This document shows positions 6,077 to 13,619 of a stretch of DNA of 17,619 nucleotides, piece after piece. The notes below the pieces were generated by a model, which searched no databases, had not been told where the DNA came from, and saw only the letters and a program-made list of their open reading frames with translations. Each line of letters opens with the position of its first letter. Within the stretch, counting starts at the first letter, position 1. Position numbers and translations under genes: made by a program. The DNA is from DAOUAE01 sp034433795 (GTDB lineage Bacteria; Chloroflexota; UBA6077; FW602-bin22; DAOUAE01), in contig DAOUAE010000058.1 of the NCBI GenBank assembly GCA_034433795.1, positions 1 to 17,619 on the forward strand, in the 5' to 3' direction.

Positions 6077-7215
6077 GCTCTCCCTCCCTCGCGGGGCCCG
6101 TTCGGGCCCGCCACGGTGTCCGGGTCCTCCGGCCGGAGGACGCTGGCCAGCCGTTCGATGACCATCTCCGGCCGGATCTGGGCCAGGCAGTGCCGGGCCG
6201 GCTGCGCGCAGGCGGCGTGGCGAAAGCGGCTCGCCGCCGCGCAGGCGCACGGCTCGGGCGGCGTGACCACCTGCAGATGGGGGACGCGCGGCGTCCAGAG
6301 CCACCAGGGGCTGGCCCCGAAGATGGCGATGGTCGGCGTCCCGACGCTGTAGGCCAGGTGCATGATACCATTGTCGACGCTGACGCAGGCCCGGGCCCGC
6401 TGCAGGGCCCCGGCCACCTCCGGCAGACGGAACCGCCCGCGCAGATCCACCAGCGGCGTGGTCCGCAGCAGCTCCGCCTCCAGCGCCCCGGCGTGGTAGA
6501 CCGCGGCCTGGGCCGCCGGCCGGTCGCCCAGGAGCCCGACCGTGAGCCCCTGGGCGGCGCACCAGGCGATGACCGCCCGCCAGTGGGCGGCCGGCCAGAG
6601 TTTGGCCGGTCGGCGTCCGCCGGTGGCGATGAGGACGTCGGGCACCGGCGCCGGCGGGGGGGTGGCCGGCACGGTGGTCCGGTGGAAATCGGTGGTGACG
6701 AAGGCCAGCCGGCAGAGGATCTCGCCGATGAAGGTCGAGGTCAGCACATCCCCGTAGCGCTCCAGCAGGTCCGGCGCGGCCCAGTACTCGTCGTGCAGCT
6801 GGTGGACCTTGCCCGGCGCCCGGGGGAGATCATCGCGCAGATCGGGGCCCAGGCAGCGCCCGACCACGTAGCGCGGGGCCAGCAGACGGGTGACCACCGC
6901 CAGGAGGGGGTGGAAGTCGCAGTTGATGGCCAGATCGTAGGGGCCGGCCGCCGCCTCGCGCGCGGCCACCCAGGCCGGGAGACGGCGCAGGGCCTCGGGG
7001 TCGCCGAAGACCGAGAAGCGGGCGTCGATGAGCGGGGAGGCGGCCTCCAGGTCGCGGGTCCGCTCGCCGCTGAGGTAGTCGATGGTGCAGCCGGGATACT
7101 TCTCCCGCAGCCCCCGCAGGAGCGGCGTCACCACCACAAAGTCGCCGATCGCGTCGTAGAAGAGAACCGCCAGGTGCGGCCGCGGCCGCAGCGGCTGGTC
7201 GTTGAACCACTCCAC
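6034..7215 (-). CDS. GT9 family glycosyltransferase (heptosyltransferase-like), copy 1
   Basis: A 393-residue two-domain GT-B protein of the ADP-heptose:LPS heptosyltransferase family. The N-terminal domain begins VLFYDAIGDFVVVTPLL (Gly24-Asp25 being the usual G-D pair), and the C-terminal domain holds PAKLWPAAHW (203-212). The nucleotide-sugar motif reads DNGIMHLA (281-288) instead of the usual DTGxxHLA. A Cys-rich tail follows (Cys323, 325, 336, 343). Residues after about 360 are low-complexity Gly/Ser/Arg and overlap the BON start, so the gene may have lost an earlier stop. GTG start, 6 nt after the GT2 stop. It is separated from the other four GT9 genes by three other glycosyltransferases. 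Acceptor and exact donor are unknown. Confidence 0.9.
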   Translation of the reverse strand: MEWFNDQPLRPRPHLAVLFYDAIGDFVVVTPLLRGLREKYPGCTIDYLSGERTRDLEAASPLIDARFSVFGDPEALRRLPAWVAAREAAAGPYDLAINCDFHPLLAVVTRLLAPRYVVGRCLGPDLRDDLPRAPGKVHQLHDEYWAAPDLLERYGDVLTSTFIGEILCRLAFVTTDFHRTTVPATPPPAPVPDVLIATGGRRPAKLWPAAHWRAVIAWCAAQGLTVGLLGDRPAAQAAVYHAGALEAELLRTTPLVDLRGRFRLPEVAGALQRARACVSVDNGIMHLAYSVGTPTIAIFGASPWWLWTPRVPHLQVVTPPEPCACAAASRFRHAACAQPARHCLAQIRPEMVIERLASVLRPEDPDTVAGPNGPREGGRACSSGSASSSAPGR

Positions 7216-7221
7216 AGGCCT

Positions 7222-8067
7222 CTAGCCTCCGTGGGCCGGCGGGCCGGCCAGGACGGCCAGCCGGCGGCGGATGATGGCGTCGGTGTTGTGCCGGCGGTCG
7301 GGGATGGTGGTCGGCAGCTCCAGGTGGTAGGTGCCGCTGGGCAGGAGCCCGCAGCCGCCGTAGGTCCGCAGCAGCAGGATCTGGACCGCCACCTCCTCGC
7401 CGCAGTGCTCCGGCGGCAGCTCCGGCCAGAAGCTGAAGCCGCCCACCGCCAGCAGCTTGGCCCGGTCGTAGAGGACGTTGCCTCCGACCCAGACCACCTT
7501 GTAGCGCACGACCCCCTCGCGGGCGATCCGGTCGGCCAGCCGTTCGGCCAGGTGCAGGGGATTGGCGGCATTGTGCAGCCGGTGCCGCTCCCAGGGGATG
7601 GTCTCCCAGGTGAACGGCTCGGGCCGAACCGGTCCCTCCCACAGGTCGATCTGCTGCTCGTGGGGACGGACGTCGTCGCGAAACCGGAGCCCGATACAGG
7701 CGCAGCCGACGAAGCCGCAGCCCTCACGGCGGATCGTCTCGACCATGCGCTCGACCACCGGCGGCTCCAGATACAGGTCGTCGTCCAGGTACAGGACGTA
7801 GGGCGCCCGGCTGAGATCCAGCAGGAACTGGCGCTGCTCGGCCATCCCCCGCCGGGGCAGATGCCGCTCGATCCGCAGCCCGATCCCCCGATGGGCCGCG
7901 AGGCGGGCCAGGGCCTGGATCTCGGGCCGGTCCGCCACCGGCTCGTCGGACTGGTCGGAGATGATGATATCAAAATCGCGAAACGTCTGCCCCAGCAGCC
8001 CGGTCAGGGTGATGGCCAGGGCCAGCGGCCGATTGCAGGTCGGGATCAGGACCTCAACGGTCTTCAC
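7222..8067 (-). CDS. GT2 family glycosyltransferase
   Basis: A 281-residue GT-A fold enzyme. The N-terminus VEVLIPTCNRP (4-14) is the classic GT2 nucleotide-binding start. SDQS (37-40) and the metal-binding VLYLDDDLYLEPP (91-103, with Asp95-97) follow. Further on come VVWVGGNVLYDRAKLLAVGGF and HCGEEVAVQILL, matching the acceptor/catalytic half of the family. No transmembrane segments are seen, so it is probably a soluble cytoplasmic transferase acting at the membrane face. The start overlaps the end of the GT4 gene by 14 nt. Sugar specificity cannot be read from sequence. Confidence 0.9.
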   Translation of the reverse strand: MKTVEVLIPTCNRPLALAITLTGLLGQTFRDFDIIISDQSDEPVADRPEIQALARLAAHRGIGLRIERHLPRRGMAEQRQFLLDLSRAPYVLYLDDDLYLEPPVVERMVETIRREGCGFVGCACIGLRFRDDVRPHEQQIDLWEGPVRPEPFTWETIPWERHRLHNAANPLHLAERLADRIAREGVVRYKVVWVGGNVLYDRAKLLAVGGFSFWPELPPEHCGEEVAVQILLLRTYGGCGLLPSGTYHLELPTTIPDRRHNTDAIIRRRLAVLAGPPAHGG

Positions 8068-9328
8068 GGCTCACCATCGCTCCCTGCGGGAGAACGGCCG
8101 GGGTCCCGGCCAGCAGCCCGGCGTAGACGGCGGCCACCCGCCGGGCGATGACCGGCCAGCGGAAATGCTGGACCACCCGGGCCCGGCCGGCCGCGCCCAG
8201 GCGGCGGCCCAGGTCGGGCTGGCGGAACAGGCGGGTGAGCGCCACGGCTAGCGCCGCCGGGTCGCGGGGCGGGACCAGCAGCCCCGTCTCCTCATGGACC
8301 ACCGAGAAGGCCAGCCCGCCGACGGCGGCGGCCACCACCGGCCGGCCGCAGGCCATCGCCTCCAGCGGCACCATGCCGAACGGCTCGTACCACGGCGTGG
8401 TGACGACCACGTCGGCGGCGGCGAAGTAGTCGGGGAGCACCGCCCGGGGCCGCCAGCCGGTGAACCGGACCTGGTCGCTCAGCCCCAGGGCCCAGGCCAG
8501 AGCGTGGAGGCGGGCCACCTCCGGGTCGGCCAGGGGATCGGTCGCGTCGGCCGCCCCCCCGACCACCAGACCGAGAACCCGGCTCCGCAGGTCGCAGGGC
8601 AGCCGGTCCAGGGCCAGCAGAATGGTGTCGATCCCCTTGCGGGGGAGCACCCGGCCGACGTAGAGGAGGATGAGCCGGTCGAGCGGCAGCCCCAGGCGCT
8701 GGCGCGCCGCCCCGGCCGGCTGGGGCCGGAAGTGGGTGGTGTCCACCCCGCAGGGGACGACCGTGATTTTCGCCCGGTCGGCCCAGTAGTCGCGGGCCAG
8801 CTCCTCGACCTCGTGCGGAGCGGTGGCGATGATGCAGTCGGCCTGACGGACAATCTGACGCTCGGTCGGGATGCGCTCCAGGGGGCTGGTGTCGGCCGCG
8901 CCCTGGTGGCGACGCTTGGTCACCCCCAGGGCGTGGAAGGTCTGGACCAGCGGGACCCGCCAGCGCCGCCGGAGGACGCAGCCGACCCAGCCCGACATCC
9001 AGAAGTGGCTGTGCAGCAGGGCGTAGCCGCCGGTGGCGGCGGCCACCCGGTCGATCCCCTCGACCATGGCCGGCATCAGCGGGAAGAGGTGGTCTTTGGG
9101 AATGGGCTCGGGCGGACCGGCGGCGATGTGAACGACCGTCACGTTGGGGGCCAGCGGCACCCGCTCGGGCAGGGCCGGGTCGTCACGGCGGGTAAAGATA
9201 TCGACCAGAAAGCCCAGCTGGCCGAGGTGGCGGCTGAGTTCGGCCACGTAGACGTTCTGGCCGCCCTGGTCGGCGCCGCCGAGGGGCGCCAGCGGACTGG
9301 CGTGCTCGCTGATAAAGGCGATCCGCAT
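8054..9328 (-). CDS. GT4 family glycosyltransferase (MshA/sucrose-phosphate-synthase-like)
   Basis: A 424-residue GT-B retaining glycosyltransferase. The N-terminal GGADQGGQNVYVAELSRHL (17-35) is the donor-binding loop seen in MshA- and sucrose-phosphate-synthase-like GT4 proteins. HSHFWMSGWVG follows, then GRVLPRKGIDT. The E-X7-E motif is EPFGMVPLEAMACG (Glu315, Glu323), followed by GLLVPPRDP. The start at 9328 is chosen because GGGAG lies about 8 nt upstream and the family begins MRIAF; longer frames would extend into the upstream gene. The upstream stop is only 2 nt away. It probably adds a hexose to the growing glycan. True MshA or sucrose synthesis is unlikely in this context. Confidence 0.92.
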   Translation of the reverse strand: MRIAFISEHASPLAPLGGADQGGQNVYVAELSRHLGQLGFLVDIFTRRDDPALPERVPLAPNVTVVHIAAGPPEPIPKDHLFPLMPAMVEGIDRVAAATGGYALLHSHFWMSGWVGCVLRRRWRVPLVQTFHALGVTKRRHQGAADTSPLERIPTERQIVRQADCIIATAPHEVEELARDYWADRAKITVVPCGVDTTHFRPQPAGAARQRLGLPLDRLILLYVGRVLPRKGIDTILLALDRLPCDLRSRVLGLVVGGAADATDPLADPEVARLHALAWALGLSDQVRFTGWRPRAVLPDYFAAADVVVTTPWYEPFGMVPLEAMACGRPVVAAAVGGLAFSVVHEETGLLVPPRDPAALAVALTRLFRQPDLGRRLGAAGRARVVQHFRWPVIARRVAAVYAGLLAGTPAVLPQGAMVSREDR

Positions 9329-9330
9329 CG

Positions 9331-10293
9331 TCAGGACTCCCGGGGCGGGGCGAGGTCCAGGGCCCACTCCAGGGCCCGCTGCCAGTCGCGCCGGAAGCGC
9401 TCCAGACCGAAGCGCGCCCGGGCCGTGGCCCGGGCGTTCTCGCCCAGACGCCGGGCCAGATCGGGGTCGGCCAGGAGCGCCCGCATGGCCTCGGTCAGGA
9501 CCGCGAGATCGTTGCTGATGAAGCCGTTCTCCCCATGCCGGATGACGGTCGGCAGTTCGGTGGTGGCCAGGGCCACGATGGGCAGGCCCAGGTGCATGGC
9601 CTCGACCACGGCCAGCGGCAGGCTGGTGTAGCGGATGGGGTTGAAGAAGAAGCGGTAGCGGCTGGCCCTGGCCCAGAGGACCGCCTGGGGGAGGTCGCCC
9701 AATCCGCCCAGGTCGTCGGAGCCCATCCCGGCCAGGTCGAGCGGCACCCGCTGGCGCAGGGTCTGGAAAATGTCGTAGCCGCAGACCCGGCCGCGCTGGG
9801 CGAGGTTGTTGACCACCACCAGGCCCCGGGCCAGGGCGTAGTCGGCCCGGAGTGTCTCCGGAACCAGGGCGGTGTGCTCGATGACGCAGGTCGGGCTGCG
9901 GCCGCAGTCCCAGAAGAGGCGGTTGTAGTGGGTGACGTGGACCACGAGCGTATAGGGGTCGTCGACCAGGTGGCGCAGACGGTCGGGATGGCCTTTGGGG
10001 GTGTTGTGCTCGAGATAAAGGCGGGGCCGCGACCGCTGGGCCGGGGTGAGAATCTCGTACTGGTCGCGCAGGTAGTTGCGGGGGGTCTGGAAGATGAGGA
10101 GATCGAGAGGCAGGTCGCGGACGCGCTCGGCCGGGACCTCGACCACGTTGGGGGGCCAGTCGAAGTGGCCCCAGCGTCCCCCATAGCCCTCGGGCCGGCC
10201 GGGGCGGACCGGGACGATGAAGGTGTGGGGCAGCTCGGCCAGGAGACGCAGGTAACTGCCGTGGATGTGCCAGATGAGAATGGTCAGACGCAT
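9331..10293 (-). CDS. GT4-like glycosyltransferase, atypical
   Basis: 320 residues. The C-terminal domain resembles GT4: FFNPIRYTSLPLAVVEAMHLG (216-236) then PIVALATTELP and HGENGFIS. The second Glu of E-X7-E is Glu231, but the first position is Thr223, so the donor-phosphate-binding acid is missing. The N-terminal half begins MRLTILIWHIHGSYLR and contains LIFQTPRNYLRDQYEIL, which is characteristic of a small subfamily of predicted glycosyltransferases. The gene starts 1 nt after the upstream GT9 stop (TGAGATG) and ends 2 nt before the GT4 start, firmly inside the operon. Function as a transferase is likely but the active-site change is notable. Confidence 0.85.
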   Translation of the reverse strand: MRLTILIWHIHGSYLRLLAELPHTFIVPVRPGRPEGYGGRWGHFDWPPNVVEVPAERVRDLPLDLLIFQTPRNYLRDQYEILTPAQRSRPRLYLEHNTPKGHPDRLRHLVDDPYTLVVHVTHYNRLFWDCGRSPTCVIEHTALVPETLRADYALARGLVVVNNLAQRGRVCGYDIFQTLRQRVPLDLAGMGSDDLGGLGDLPQAVLWARASRYRFFFNPIRYTSLPLAVVEAMHLGLPIVALATTELPTVIRHGENGFISNDLAVLTEAMRALLADPDLARRLGENARATARARFGLERFRRDWQRALEWALDLAPPRES

Positions 10294-10294
10294 C

Positions 10295-11395
10295 TCAGGC
10301 GGCTCCCGACTGGGGGGTTGTCGCCGGCGATCGCCGCGCGGCCACGAGCCCTGGCTGGCGGGCGACCGGGCTGGCCGTGGCCGCGAGCAGATCGCGGGCG
10401 GCCTGATGGACCACGGGCACCGTCCACTGGCGCAGGCAGCGGTGGTCGAGGGGGCAGGTCCAGTGCTGGCAGGGGCTGCAGGCGACCGGGCGGTGGAGCA
10501 GGCGGTGCCGGGTCTGGTCGAGCGGCGCCCAGCGGCGCGGGTCGGCCGGGCCGAAGAGGCGCAGACTGGGGGTGTCGACCGCCACCGCCAGGTGGGCCGG
10601 CCCGGAGTCGTTGCCGATGAAGAGGGTGGCCCGGGCCAGGAGGGCGGCCAGCCCCCCCAGGCTGAGGTCGGCGATCACCGGGACGGCCGGGTCCAGGTGG
10701 GCCCGGACGGCGGCCAGAGTCTCGCGGTCGCTGGGGCCGCCGACGACCACCACGGTCAGCCCGTCGGCCCGGAGCCGGCGGGCCAGGGCGGCGAACCGTT
10801 CGGCTGGCCAGCGGCGGGCGGGCGGTCGGGCCCCGGGGTGGAGGACCACCAGCGGGCGGCCCGGCTGGTCGGCCGGCCCCAGCCGGGCGGCGGCCTCGGC
10901 CCGGTCGGCCGGGTGGAGCGGGAACTCCAGCGCGGCGCCGCGCGGGCGGACGCCGAGGAGGGTGAGGAGGTTCAGGCACCGGAGGACCTCGGGGAGGTCT
11001 TCGGGATAGGGCTGGCCCAGGTCGGGCCGGAGGCCATGGCCATCGGCCGGGTAGTAGCCCACGGTCAGCCGGGCGCCCAGGGCGGCGAGGAAGCCGTTGC
11101 TGACCGCGCCGTTGCCGTGGAACTGGAGGGCCAGGTCGTAGCGGCGCTGCCGGACCCGGACCAGGAAGGCGGCCAGCCGGTCGGCCTCCACCGGCACCTC
11201 CGGGATGCCCGGCCAGCCGGGGAACTCCAGAAAGTCGTCGGTGTAGCCGAACCGGGCCAGGAACTCCCGGGCCCAGGGCAGGCCGATGAAATCGATGCGG
11301 GCGTGGGGGAAGGCGGCCCGCAGCGCCCGGAGCGCCGGGATGAGCAGCAGGAGGTCGCCCAGGTGCAGGGCCCGCAGGACGGCAATCCGCATCAT
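10295..11395 (-). CDS. GT9 family glycosyltransferase (heptosyltransferase-like), copy 2
   Basis: 366 residues. The N-terminal domain opens MRIAVLRALHLGDLLLLIPALRAL with Gly13-Asp14. Later come HPGARPPARRWPAERF (186-201) and the most canonical C-terminal motif of the five copies, GNDSGPAHLA (261-270), followed by LFGPADPRRWAP. The family Cys cluster CX2CX4CX5C is at 306, 309, 314 and 320. The last 25 residues are a low-complexity tail. A double ATG at the start (11395, 11392) overlaps the upstream stop as ATGA. This copy is the best candidate for a conventional ADP-heptose-type transferase here; Arg replaces the usual Lys in the KxWP segment. Confidence 0.93.
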   Translation of the reverse strand: MMRIAVLRALHLGDLLLLIPALRALRAAFPHARIDFIGLPWAREFLARFGYTDDFLEFPGWPGIPEVPVEADRLAAFLVRVRQRRYDLALQFHGNGAVSNGFLAALGARLTVGYYPADGHGLRPDLGQPYPEDLPEVLRCLNLLTLLGVRPRGAALEFPLHPADRAEAAARLGPADQPGRPLVVLHPGARPPARRWPAERFAALARRLRADGLTVVVVGGPSDRETLAAVRAHLDPAVPVIADLSLGGLAALLARATLFIGNDSGPAHLAVAVDTPSLRLFGPADPRRWAPLDQTRHRLLHRPVACSPCQHWTCPLDHRCLRQWTVPVVHQAARDLLAATASPVARQPGLVAARRSPATTPQSGAA

Positions 11396-12588
11396 CGCTC
11401 CCGGCCAGGCTGGAGAGCAGGGGCCGTGCCAGCGGCCGCCAGCAGCTCGAGAACGGCCCGGGCCACCCCCGCCGGCGGCAGGTCGAGGCAGGCCAGACCG
11501 TAGGGGCAGTCGAAGCGGTAGCAGGGGCTGCAGGGCGTCTCGCGGCGGAGCAGACGGTGACGGGTGGCCCGGGGGCGCCACTGGCACTCCAGCTCGGTGC
11601 CGGCGAAGAGGACGACCACCGGGACGCGGCTGGCGTCGGCCAGGTGCATGGCCAGGGTGTTGGGCGTGAGGACCAGCGCCGCCCTGGCCACCAGGGCGGC
11701 CAGGGTCGGGAGGTCGGTCTGCCCGGCCAGCGAGACGGTCCGGGGTGGGAGAGGGCCGGCGGCCGCCAGCCGTTCGGCCTCGGCCCGGTCGCCGCCGAGC
11801 ACCGCCCAGCCCGGCCAGGCCGCGAGCACCATGGCCAGGGCCTGGAGCAGGCGGTCGAGCGGGTAGCGTCGGGCGGGGCAGGAGGCGCCGGGAGTGACCA
11901 GAAGGTAGGACCCGGTCACGCCGGCCCGCCGGAGGAGACGGGCCGCCCGGCGGCGGGCGGCCGGCGGGAGGCTGAGCGCCAGCTGCCGATCGCCGACCGG
12001 CAGGCCCACCGCCTCGACCAGGCGCAGGTTGCGCTCGGCCTGGTGCAGGGCGTCGGGCGGCGGCGGGACGGGATGGGAGAGCACGCCTCCGCCGAACTCC
12101 TTCGACTGGCCGATCCGCACCGGGATGCCGGCCAGGTAGGCGGCGTAGGCCGGGGGGAAGGGGCTCTGGGCGAAGCTGGTGAAAATGATGGCCACATCGT
12201 AGCCGCCACGGCGTAGCCGGGCGATCAGCCGGCGCTCGCGGGCCGGGTCGAAGGGCAGCCGTCCGGCCACATCCTGCCAGAGCGGGCGACTGACCAGGAC
12301 AGCGTCCACCCAGGGCAGGAGAGGCCAGACTTCGGCGCCGGCCGGGCTGGTCCAGAGCGTGAGGTGCACCTGCGGCCGGGCCTCCTTGATCGCCCGCAGG
12401 GCCGGCCCGCAGAGGAGGACGTCGCCCCGGTTGTCCTGGCGGACGGCGAGCACACGCCGGACGTCGTCCCAGGCGATGGGCCGGGTCTGGAGGACGGCCT
12501 GGCTCTCCGGGGGGAAGGGCGGCGCCGGTGCCGGCGCGTCGATGGGAGCGGCCGGGCGCCCGGTCGCCGGCGCGGGGAGAGGGATCAC
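11392..12588 (-). CDS. GT9 family glycosyltransferase, copy 3, with Pro/Ala-rich N-terminus
   Basis: 398 residues from a GTG that overlaps the upstream stop (GTGA). The first ~33 residues are Pro/Ala-rich (PLPAPATGRPAAPIDAPAP), so the GT-B domain starts late with VLAVRQDNRGDVLLCGPALR (Gly55-Asp56). AIIFTSFAQSPFP and AYLAGIPVR are shared with copy 5, which marks the two as closer paralogues. The C-terminal motif is NTLAMHLA (310-317): the usual T/S-G after Asp is replaced by T-L, and Asp by Asn. The Cys cluster CX2CX4CX5C is at 353, 356, 361 and 367. Catalytic competence is less certain than for copy 2. The start could lie internally, but no better ribosome site is evident. Confidence 0.9.
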   Translation of the reverse strand: MIPLPAPATGRPAAPIDAPAPAPPFPPESQAVLQTRPIAWDDVRRVLAVRQDNRGDVLLCGPALRAIKEARPQVHLTLWTSPAGAEVWPLLPWVDAVLVSRPLWQDVAGRLPFDPARERRLIARLRRGGYDVAIIFTSFAQSPFPPAYAAYLAGIPVRIGQSKEFGGGVLSHPVPPPPDALHQAERNLRLVEAVGLPVGDRQLALSLPPAARRRAARLLRRAGVTGSYLLVTPGASCPARRYPLDRLLQALAMVLAAWPGWAVLGGDRAEAERLAAAGPLPPRTVSLAGQTDLPTLAALVARAALVLTPNTLAMHLADASRVPVVVLFAGTELECQWRPRATRHRLLRRETPCSPCYRFDCPYGLACLDLPPAGVARAVLELLAAAGTAPALQPGRER

Positions 12589-13619
12589 GCCGGTCTCTCC
12601 TTTTCGGGGGTGAGCAGCCGCCATACCGCCTGAACGACCGTCTCCGGGGCGATGTCCTCCAGGCAGTTGACCTTCTCCGGGTAGCGACAGACGCCGCTCC
12701 ACCAGCAGCGCTGCAGGGTGAAGTTGCGCGGCTGGAGCTCGGGACAGGCGAACGGCGACTGGAGATTGACGCTGGGCGCCGGGAGTCCGTAGCGTCCGGC
12801 CCAGGTCGGGCCGAAGAGGGCGACCACCGGGGTGCCGACGGCGGCCGCCAGCCGGGCCGGGCCGGTGTCGGCCGAGACGACGGCCGCCGTGCCCTGGAGC
12901 CGGGCGGCCAGCGTGCGGAGGTCGGAGGGCGGCAGGAGCAGCGCCCCGCTGCGGTCGGCCAGCGCCCGGGCGACCTGGGGGTGTTCGCCGGCGATGACGG
13001 CGCAGGGATAGCCCTCGGCCCGCAGCCGCCGGGCCACCTGGACAAAGGCGTCGGGCGGCCAGGCCTTGACCGGCATGCCGCTATGGGGGTTGAGGACCAC
13101 CACCCGGTCGCGGGCCAGGCCCTGGCCCTGCCACCAGGCGGCGGCGGCCTGCTGTTCGGCCGGGGTGAGGTAGAGGCGGGGCACGGGGTCGAGCGTCTCC
13201 GGCCGGACGAGCCCCTCGGCCAGCAGGTTGAGCAGGAAGACCTCCTCGTTGCGCCGGTCGATCGGCGGCTGGCGCCAGAGGTTGTCCACCCGGACCACGG
13301 CCGGGGCCTGGCGGACCAGGTCGGCCAGCCCGCTGTGGCGGCTGTCGCTGATAATGGCGTCGAAGAATTCGGCGGCCAGGAGATCGGCCACCCAGGCGCG
13401 CAGCCGCGCCCCGGCCACGGGCCCGGTCGGTCGCTCCAGGCCGATGACCCGGTGGACCAGCGGATCGCTCTGGAGCAGGCTGCTGCCCGGTCGGAAGGTC
13501 AGAACGGTCAGGTGGGCCAGCGGGTGGCTGCGGGCCAGAGCGTGGATGGCCGGCAGGGCGATTAGGAGATCGCCGATCCCGCCGAGGAGTTCGATAAAGA
13601 GCACCGAGCGCAGGATCAT
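12585..13619 (-). CDS. GT9 family glycosyltransferase, copy 4
   Basis: 344 residues. The N-terminus SVLFIELLGGIGDLLIALPAIHALARSHP carries the Gly16-Asp17 pair. NPHSGMPVKAWPPDAF (177-192) retains the Lys185 typical of heptosyltransferases. The C-terminal motif is DTGPARLAAA (251-260): Asp-Thr-Gly is kept but the following His is Arg. Its Cys arrangement (292, 305, 311, 319) differs from copies 2, 3 and 5. An ATG start overlaps the upstream stop (ATGA), and its own stop overlaps the next GTG. It is the most divergent of the consecutive four and probably has a different acceptor or donor. Confidence 0.92.
   Translation of the reverse strand: MILRSVLFIELLGGIGDLLIALPAIHALARSHPLAHLTVLTFRPGSSLLQSDPLVHRVIGLERPTGPVAGARLRAWVADLLAAEFFDAIISDSRHSGLADLVRQAPAVVRVDNLWRQPPIDRRNEEVFLLNLLAEGLVRPETLDPVPRLYLTPAEQQAAAAWWQGQGLARDRVVVLNPHSGMPVKAWPPDAFVQVARRLRAEGYPCAVIAGEHPQVARALADRSGALLLPPSDLRTLAARLQGTAAVVSADTGPARLAAAVGTPVVALFGPTWAGRYGLPAPSVNLQSPFACPELQPRNFTLQRCWWSGVCRYPEKVNCLEDIAPETVVQAVWRLLTPEKERPA

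Noticed and set aside
4839..6371. 510-codon frame suggesting an N-terminally extended PsuG
   Set aside because: The family N-terminus starts at the GTG at 5771. The upstream codons are out of frame with the BON gene and show no domain.
6190..8151. Very long plus-strand open frame (653 codons)
   Set aside because: It is antisense to the GT9 copy 1 and GT2 genes, rich in Gly/Arg/Pro/Val with no motif. It is open only because high third-position GC on the minus strand removes stop codons.
8294..9631. Plus-strand open frame of 445 codons
   Set aside because: Shadow of the GT4 and GT4-like genes, which have clear family motifs on the opposite strand; no ribosome site or recognisable domain.
10295..13045. 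Single 916-codon minus-strand frame, which might be read as a fusion
   Set aside because: Only the last 366 codons are GT9 copy 2. The upstream part is out of frame with GT9 copies 3 and 4, which have their own coupled starts, so there is no real fusion.
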